This document shows, piece by piece, positions 1 through 4,879 of a DNA stretch of 7,657 nt. Positions within the stretch are counted from its first letter, which is position 1, and each line of letters opens with the position of its first letter. The position numbers and the translations under genes are program-made. The notes beneath the pieces are model-generated. The model had not been told where the DNA came from, did no database searches, and saw only the letters and a list, made by a program, of their open reading frames with translations. This DNA comes from an uncultured Verrucomicrobiota bacterium (GTDB lineage Bacteria; Verrucomicrobiota; Verrucomicrobiia; Limisphaerales; JADLHS01): assembly GCA_937894935.1 (NCBI GenBank), contig CALAYC010000235.1, forward strand, positions 1-7,657. The letters are read 5' to 3'.

Positions 1-3000
1 GGAGATACGGGCTGAACGAGAATCTCGGGCTTGCCCAATACTAAAATGGTGAACGAGAACGAATTCGTTCCGTACGGCGAAGTGCCAATCAACGTGTAAA
101 TGCCGGAATCAGTCGGAACGAGATTGTTCAACGTCAGCGTCGGACCGGTCTGGCCAACCAGATTCACTCCGTTGCGCTGCCATTGCCACGTGGTGCTGCC
201 AAGGCTGGAAGGCAACGGATTCAGAACGGTACTGTCGCCCTGATTGAACGTGTGGGTTACAATCTGTTGATTGAAGGCGGGATCAACCAATGAATTGAAC
301 AACATGGCGATGCCGAAGCGCGGTTGTCCATTCCAACTGCCGAACTCACCCACCGCCACAATGCGTCCGTCAGGCAGTTGCAACGCGTCGTGAACAGTCG
401 GCTCATTGGCTGGGTTCCGTCCGGCGCCAACGAATTGATTGAAAGTCGTGTCAGGCGTCCCGTCAGGATTTACCGCAACCACACAACTGACCCAATTGGT
501 GGCCAGCGCATTGAGCGTCGAGCCATCCACGCGGAGGAAGTTGCCGAAAGCAATGATGCGTCCGCTCGGTTGAATGAAGAGTCTGGAGAAGCGATACGTT
601 CCTTTGTAGAGCAACGGACTTGCAAATGTCGTATCAATCGTGCCGTTCACATTGTAGCGGGTGATGCGCGTGTTGACGCCTTCGCTCAGCGCCACCACCA
701 GTTTGCCGTCCGGCTGATACGCCGCCGCGCGAACCTGGCTGGTCGAGTTCGTCATGCCATAGATCGCTTCGATTTTGCCGTTCGCGTCGAGGCGATAAAG
801 CGAACCCATGCTGCCGCCGGAAACAGCATTCTGCACCAGCAACTGCCCGCCCGGCAGCGTCATTGAAAACCCAGAATTCGCACCGGCAGTAAATGCGCCG
901 CGGACCGCCGGAGTGAAATTCGTATCTACAACGCCATTCGAGAACAACCGGATGATGTTCGTCCTCGCAACCCCGTTCACCTGCAAGAATCCGCCAAGAA
1001 CGAGAATGCTGCCATCGGATAACTCGCGAATCTCATTCACCTGTGGCGTTGCAAATACAGCCGGGATACCGCCAAGGGTGACGTTTGTGAAAGTAAGATC
1101 GCGCGCGCCGTTCGGCAGCAAGCGCGTGACATAAAAATTCGGTGAAGTGCCGAATGCGGCCAAAATTTTCCCATCCGCCGCCACCGCCACCGCGCTGCCG
1201 GGAACTGTGTTTGTGATGACGAAACTGGAATCATAACTCCCATCCGGATTCAGGCGGAAAACGCCGCGGTTGTTCGATGCATTACCAGCAACGAGGAGTT
1301 TACCGTCGTTCTGGCGCGCGACGCTTCGCAGCACCACGTTTGCTCCTATGTTGGTGGGGGCACTCCAGGCCAAATCGACTGCGCCCGCAACAAAACCGAC
1401 GTTCACAATCGCATTTGCACTGGCAACAGTACTTCCCGACGCAGTGACATCGACCGCATACGTTCCCGAATCGGTAAGCGTCGCAGTTCCAATCGTAAAA
1501 TACGAATTCGTCGCCCCGGCGATTGGCGATCCGTTTTTCTTCCATTGATACGTTATTGGCGCTGCACCGGTCGCGCGAACCGCCAGATAAACCGGGTCAC
1601 CGATCGATGCGTCGATCCCGGTCGGTTGTTGGGTAATCACCGGCGCACCGAGCAAAGTGAGGGTTGCCCCCGTGCTGGTCATGCTCCCGCCAGGACCGGT
1701 CACAACACAGGTATAAGTGCCGATGTCTCCCGACGTCACTGAATTGATCGTATAACTCGCCGCAGTTGCGCCGGAGATGTTTGAACCAGTCTTGCGCCAC
1801 TGATAAGTGAACGGGCCGGCACCGCGAACCGTCACGCTGAATGTCGCCGATTGACCTGCCACGACTTCTGTGGAGAGCGGGTCGGCAATGATGGCCTGCT
1901 CGGTTGTCAGACCGAAGTAACGTCGCACACCGCCCCATGAAATCGTGCTGTTGCCGCCTTCAGCAATGAGGAAACGACCATCCGGTTCAACCAGCGCGCC
2001 GTAAACAATGTTTGCGGGCGTATCGATATTCGACACGACTGAACCGTTCGTACCACGAATGTAGAGCTGATTTGCCGCAATCAGAATATTGGTTGATCCG
2101 AGGGCTTTGATGTCCCACACCCAGCCGTTGATTGAGCCGGGGTTGAATGTGTTGTCCCGCACCCCGGCAGCGGAATAGAGTTGGACCGTGGCGTTGCCGC
2201 CAACAACGATGCGTCCATCCGGCAGCAATCCCACCGCGTTGACATAGGCCGGAAGCGAATTGACCGGACGGAATGAAACATCAACCGTCAGATCCGCGTT
2301 GAGCCGAATCAGCGAGCTATACAGGTTGAATGGATTCACCGGATCCAAGGCCAGATTCACAAATCCACCGGCAACCAGAATTTTGCCATCGGGCTGCATC
2401 AGGATCTGTTGCACGTTGTCATTCAGCATTTGCGGCAGCGTGAAGCTTTCATCTACCGAACCATCCGCGCGAAGCAGCGCGAGTTTTCCCGGGCCGCGTT
2501 GATTGAATGAGTTGAACGCACCGCCGACAAGAATGCGTCCGTCCGGCAATGGCAACACAGATATGATTTCCGCATCGGCACCCACGCCAGTATCGAACGA
2601 ACGATCGACCGAACCGTCGGGATTCAATCGCACGATGTATTTTGCTGGAACTCCATTGAAGGAAGTAAATGCGCCGGAAACGATGATGCGCCCGTCATCT
2701 TGAAGTGCCACTTTCCGGATACCGTTGTCCGGACCGCTGCTCTGGAACGTGGTGTCGAGCGTACCGTCGGGATTGAGGCGAATGAAGCTGTTCTTAAACG
2801 TCATCAGCGAGGTATCCATGGCGTTTCCGGTCGGATTACCAATTGCGTTGAATCCGCCGCCTACGATGATCTTGCCGTCCGGCTGACGAACCATCGTGTA
2901 AGAGAAGCCTGAACCCGGGAAACAGAGGACTGAGCAATTGGCGTTGAACGTCTGAAGCACGCCGTAGCCGGGATTGAATGAATAATCAATCGAACCGAAC

Positions 3001-4385
3001 GAACTGTTCCCCACGGTCGTGATGGTGGTGCTGTTTGTCACCGAACCACTGGAGTTCGAAACGACGAGTGTATAAGTACCAACCGCATCCCCGGAGGTCG
3101 CGGTGATCGTGTAATTCGAACTGGTTGCGCCCGGAATGAGCACCCCGTCTTTGTACCACTGGAACGTGAGCGGATATGTGCCGTAAAATTCTGGCACGAA
3201 CGTACGCGAATCACCGAGATTGATGCCGCCACCGCCGCGAATTCTCGGAAACACTGAAGGCATCGGCATCAACGGAGCGGTGGCGAGATTCAGACGGAAG
3301 AGATTCGTGCCGGTCGTATGGAAGAGATAACCACCCTTCACGGCGGTCATAGCTTCACCCACTGTTTGACTCGAAATAAAACCCGCCGTCGGCAACGCAT
3401 ACCAACCGTTGCCGGGACGATAGAGATAGCACGGCGCGTCTGTGCCAATGGTGGTTGCAGCGACGATGATGTCTTCGCCGTGATTGACCATGCGCCAGAG
3501 ACTGTTGCCGACATGCGACGGAAACATTCCGGGATAACTTACGCGTGACCAGGAAGTGCCGTTGTCCGAGCTGCGAAAAACGCTTCGTCCGTCGGCACTC
3601 GATTCGCCCGAAATCAGGATGTAAAGGATGCCGGAGGGAGTGGTGACGAGGTCGAGCGGAACGATTGTGGAGCGGTAAAGGAGTTGTGGATTCAACGGAA
3701 GCCCGGCATCGGAAGGGGTCCAGTTGACCCCGTCTGTCGATGATAAAACGCCAATCAGGTCCACGCCGGCGAAAACTTTGCCGTTGTTATAGGTCAAGGC
3801 CCGGGAGACCGGGAACAAACCAAAAACCGGCAACTCCATTCCGGTTGACCAGCGATTCCAGGTGACGCCATCGTCGGTCGAATAATGCACGCCGCTCAAG
3901 GTGCTCGCGGCATAAATGCGTCCGCCATCACCTTGAACCATGCGAAGGATATCAGCCACCTCTGGAATGGTGGATTCCGTCCACGACGCACCATTGTTGG
4001 CACTGCGAAATACCCCGACGCCAGCCTTGTTGTTCCAACTGGCCGTAACACCGCCGCGCAGAATGCTCGTTCCGGTGTTGAGGAACGACCGCGCCAGGAG
4101 CGTCGTGCCATAAAAATTGTCGATCAAACCGTTGTTAGCCGCCGTCCAGGTTGCGCCAAGATCATCCGAATAATAAACGCCGCCCGGCCCGAGACCGACC
4201 CACAAACGTCCGCTCCCACCGGAGGGACCAATGCCGCTGACGTAAAATAAATTTGTAACAGTTCCCGCACTGCCGGATGTCACCTGATATCCCATCGGAA
4301 GGCCGGGGGTGACATTTTCCCAGGTTTGAGCACAAACTCCGAAGATAGAAAGAACGGACAACAGCAGACCGACAAACCGACGCAT
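1..4385 (-). CDS. Giant exported protein with Asp-box, delta-60 beta-propeller repeats and Ig-like domains (partial, C-terminus beyond window)
   Basis: The frame is open from an ATG at 4385 to the window edge: 1461 codons plus two bases, with no stop. A Sec signal peptide (residues 1-19) indicates export. Five Asp-box motifs end in W80, W135, W176, W222 and W279. Ig-like domain 1 (about 379-461) has its core tryptophan at W410. Seven delta-60 repeats follow (about 463-826), each with a PDGKI(L/V)VGG-like strand. Ig-like domains 2 and 3 have W863 and W948 and the usual D-x-G-x-Y motif. A second block of seven delta-60 repeats spans about 1002-1371, and Ig-like domain 4 has W1402. The last residues (from about 1450, KPEILVQP) resemble the start of another Ig domain. 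From family knowledge, delta-60 repeats (TIGR02608/DUF5122) and Asp-boxes form beta-propellers. I infer a surface or secreted binding or scaffold protein; no catalytic residues are evident and the substrate is unknown. The start is supported by the signal peptide and by an AGGA ribosome binding site. Any C-terminal anchor or sorting signal lies outside the window. Confidence 0.93.
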   Translation of the reverse strand, partial: MRRFVGLLLSVLSIFGVCAQTWENVTPGLPMGYQVTSGSAGTVTNLFYVSGIGPSGGSGRLWVGLGPGGVYYSDDLGATWTAANNGLIDNFYGTTLLARSFLNTGTSILRGGVTASWNNKAGVGVFRSANNGASWTESTIPEVADILRMVQGDGGRIYAASTLSGVHYSTDDGVTWNRWSTGMELPVFGLFPVSRALTYNNGKVFAGVDLIGVLSSTDGVNWTPSDAGLPLNPQLLYRSTIVPLDLVTTPSGILYILISGESSADGRSVFRSSDNGTSWSRVSYPGMFPSHVGNSLWRMVNHGEDIIVAATTIGTDAPCYLYRPGNGWYALPTAGFISSQTVGEAMTAVKGGYLFHTTGTNLFRLNLATAPLMPMPSVFPRIRGGGGINLGDSRTFVPEFYGTYPLTFQWYKDGVLIPGATSSNYTITATSGDAVGTYTLVVSNSSGSVTNSTTITTVGNSSFGSIDYSFNPGYGVLQTFNANCSVLCFPGSGFSYTMVRQPDGKIIVGGGFNAIGNPTGNAMDTSLMTFKNSFIRLNPDGTLDTTFQSSGPDNGIRKVALQDDGRIIVSGAFTSFNGVPAKYIVRLNPDGSVDRSFDTGVGADAEIISVLPLPDGRILVGGAFNSFNQRGPGKLALLRADGSVDESFTLPQMLNDNVQQILMQPDGKILVAGGFVNLALDPVNPFNLYSSLIRLNADLTVDVSFRPVNSLPAYVNAVGLLPDGRIVVGGNATVQLYSAAGVRDNTFNPGSINGWVWDIKALGSTNILIAANQLYIRGTNGSVVSNIDTPANIVYGALVEPDGRFLIAEGGNSTISWGGVRRYFGLTTEQAIIADPLSTEVVAGQSATFSVTVRGAGPFTYQWRKTGSNISGATAASYTINSVTSGDIGTYTCVVTGPGGSMTSTGATLTLLGAPVITQQPTGIDASIGDPVYLAVRATGAAPITYQWKKNGSPIAGATNSYFTIGTATLTDSGTYAVDVTASGSTVASANAIVNVGFVAGAVDLAWSAPTNIGANVVLRSVARQNDGKLLVAGNASNNRGVFRLNPDGSYDSSFVITNTVPGSAVAVAADGKILAAFGTSPNFYVTRLLPNGARDLTFTNVTLGGIPAVFATPQVNEIRELSDGSILVLGGFLQVNGVARTNIIRLFSNGVVDTNFTPAVRGAFTAGANSGFSMTLPGGQLLVQNAVSGGSMGSLYRLDANGKIEAIYGMTNSTSQVRAAAYQPDGKLVVALSEGVNTRITRYNVNGTIDTTFASPLLYKGTYRFSRLFIQPSGRIIAFGNFLRVDGSTLNALATNWVSCVVAVNPDGTPDTTFNQFVGAGRNPANEPTVHDALQLPDGRIVAVGEFGSWNGQPRFGIAMLFNSLVDPAFNQQIVTHTFNQGDSTVLNPLPSSLGSTTWQWQRNGVNLVGQTGPTLTLNNLVPTDSGIYTLIGTSPYGTNSFSFTILVLGKPEILVQPVS
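36..263 (-). other. Ig-like domain 4 of the exported protein
   Basis: Residues about 1375-1450 show the W-Q-W-Q-R-N-G core with W1402, then a G-P-T-L-T-L strand and a T-D-S-G-I-Y signature. The domain ends FTILVLGKPEILVQP, the same kind of junction as between domains 2 and 3, so a fifth Ig-like domain probably begins at the window edge. Domain limits are approximate. Confidence 0.72.
273..1382 (-). repeat. Delta-60 repeat block 2, seven repeats (predicted second propeller)
   Basis: Residues about 1002-1371 hold seven units aligned on the DGK/DGR turn: QNDGKLLV (D1027), AADGKILA (D1071), LSDGSILV (D1124), LPGGQLLV (G1179), QPDGKLVV (D1226), QPSGRIIA (S1274) and LPDGRIVA (D1339). Spacings are 44, 53, 55, 47, 48 and 65 residues. 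The second half-motif (RLNPDGS-x-D-x-x-F) is recognisable in most units. This block is more degenerate than block 1: two units have lost the turn aspartate. Confidence 0.83.
1387..1901 (-). other. Ig-like domains 2 and 3 of the exported protein
   Basis: Two adjacent Ig-like domains (about residues 829-912 and 914-998) separate the two delta-60 blocks. Each has a T-Y-Q-W-(R/K)-K core (W863, W948), a G-A-T strand, and a D-(I/S)-G-T-Y signature. Domain 2 ends TLTLLGAPVITQQP, the typical junction between tandem Ig domains in this protein class. Domain 2 has a cysteine after its signature tyrosine (C893) but no partner cysteine in the preceding strands. Confidence 0.8.
1908..2999 (-). repeat. Delta-60 repeat block 1, seven repeats (predicted seven-bladed propeller)
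   Basis: Residues about 463-826 carry repeated units of the form (L/Q)PDG(K/R)I(I/L/V)VGG-x-F-x10-20-RLNPDGS-x-D-x-x-F. The aspartates of the DGK/DGR turn lie at residues 503, 564, 615, 666, 723 and 802. A degenerate unit (GSTNILIAA) near residue 766 fills the gap, giving seven units. Repeats 1 to 4 are close to consensus and 5 to 7 have lost the RLNPDG part. The consensus matches the delta-60 repeat (TIGR02608, Pfam DUF5122). Repeat 1 has a longer insert containing C484 and C488. Confidence 0.85.
3003..3251 (-). other. Ig-like domain 1 of the exported protein
   Basis: Residues about 379-461 read as a bacterial Ig-like fold: a glycine-rich lead-in, a core F-Q-W-Y-K-D-G strand with W410, then a GATSSNYTI strand and a D-A-V-G-T-Y-T strand that matches the D-x-G-x-Y signature. 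No cysteine is present, so the fold lacks the classical Ig disulfide. It links the Asp-box module to the first delta-60 block. Confidence 0.75.
3261..4328 (-). repeat. Asp-box (BNR/sortilin-like) propeller module, five clear repeats
   Basis: Five copies of the S-x-D-x-G-x-(T/S)-W type Asp-box are visible: YYSDDLGATW, FRSANNGASW, HYSTDDGVTW, LSSTDGVNW and FRSSDNGTSW, with their tryptophans at residues 80, 135, 176, 222 and 279. The spacings of 55, 41, 46 and 57 residues fit one motif per propeller blade. One or two degenerate blades probably follow up to about residue 375. From family knowledge, Asp-boxes are structural turns in sialidases, sortilins and photosystem-assembly-type (Ycf48-like) propellers. 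The motif alone does not imply sialidase activity. Confidence 0.8.
4329..4385 (-). other. Sec signal peptide of the giant exported protein
   Basis: The first 19 residues have two arginines after the methionine, a hydrophobic core (FVGLLLSVLSIFGV) and a probable signal peptidase I site V-C-A|Q after residue 19. The cysteine at 18 is preceded by G-V, which does not make a good lipobox, so a lipoprotein is less likely than a cleaved soluble or surface protein. The mature protein would begin QTWENV. Confidence 0.8.
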
Positions 4386-4879
4386 AGACGTTTCCTTTCT
4401 GATTACTGGTTACGACGTACATATTCTCAGAGGAAAAGAACGACAGCACCGTCGGGGTCGATCACACTCCTGAGAGGGCGGCACTCTATATCCGAAGACT
4501 TCACGCGTCATCTTATTTTTCGCATTAAGGCGATTGAGGAAGCTCTTCGAATCACCCCGGAATCATTTGATACTGTGAGGATTGGACCGAAAGCACCTTG
4601 ATGCCGAAACACCGCTGCACCATCAGCGCATAACGCATGATCCAATCATTACAGTCATCGTTTTCGCTGCTCATTTCGCTGCTGCAGCGCTACATCTGAT
4701 ACCGGTGTCCACCCCTTATCGTCAGTTGGTTCCGTTACTTTAGAAAATTTTATTTCCAGGTTGCGAGAACCGCATCCGCGCCTCGAAAAAACCGCTAAAA
4801 AATCGGCCTCATAAATTCCGGCCAGCGAGAAATATGTTGCCACGGTCACGGCTCGGGGCGTAAACATTCGCCGCGTTAC
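4386..4879. promoter_or_regulatory. Divergent intergenic region between the exported protein and topB
   Basis: These 494 bases separate two divergent starts and must carry promoters for both, but none is strong. Toward topB, TTGGTT (4726-4731) and TTTTAT (4748-4753) are 16 bases apart in the most AT-rich stretch. A second weak pair, TTGCCA (4837-4842) and TAAACA (4861-4866), has an 18-base spacer and would give an almost leaderless transcript. Toward the exported protein, TATGTA on the minus strand (about 4417-4422) is a possible -10 with a poor -35. A small perfect palindrome (CGCTGC-T-GCAGCG, 4677-4689) overlaps a direct repeat of TTCGCTGCT (4663-4671 and 4675-4683). No RNA gene, terminator or convincing protein-coding frame is seen. 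All promoter calls are by eye. Confidence 0.35.
4392..4399 (-). promoter_or_regulatory. Ribosome binding site for the exported protein
   Basis: On the minus strand the sequence before the ATG is AGAAAGGAAACGTCT. Its AAAGGA core lies about seven bases upstream of the start codon, a standard Shine-Dalgarno distance. It supports the chosen start together with the signal peptide that follows immediately. Confidence 0.6.

Noticed and set aside
324..1134. Plus-strand frames of 180 and 108 codons opposite the exported protein
   Set aside because: They overlap each other and run antisense to clear delta-60 repeats; the translations are low-complexity and basic, with no motif.
3261..4328. Possible sialidase function suggested by the Asp-box motifs
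   Set aside because: Asp-boxes are structural and occur in many non-enzymatic propellers; the arginine triad and catalytic acids expected in a sialidase were not recognised.
4326..4601. Plus-strand frame of 91 codons reaching from the signal peptide region into the intergenic space
   Set aside because: It begins inside the well-supported minus-strand gene, has no ribosome binding site, and its translation has no recognisable feature.
4552..4638. Minus-strand 28-codon frame (begins MRYALMVQRC) in the intergenic region
   Set aside because: It is too short to judge, has no clear Shine-Dalgarno sequence and no known motif. It could be a leader peptide, but nothing supports that.
4805..4825. GGCC-flanked inverted repeat (CGGCC ... 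CCGGCC) upstream of topB
   Set aside because: The stem is only about four base pairs with no T-run, so it is neither a terminator nor a convincing operator.
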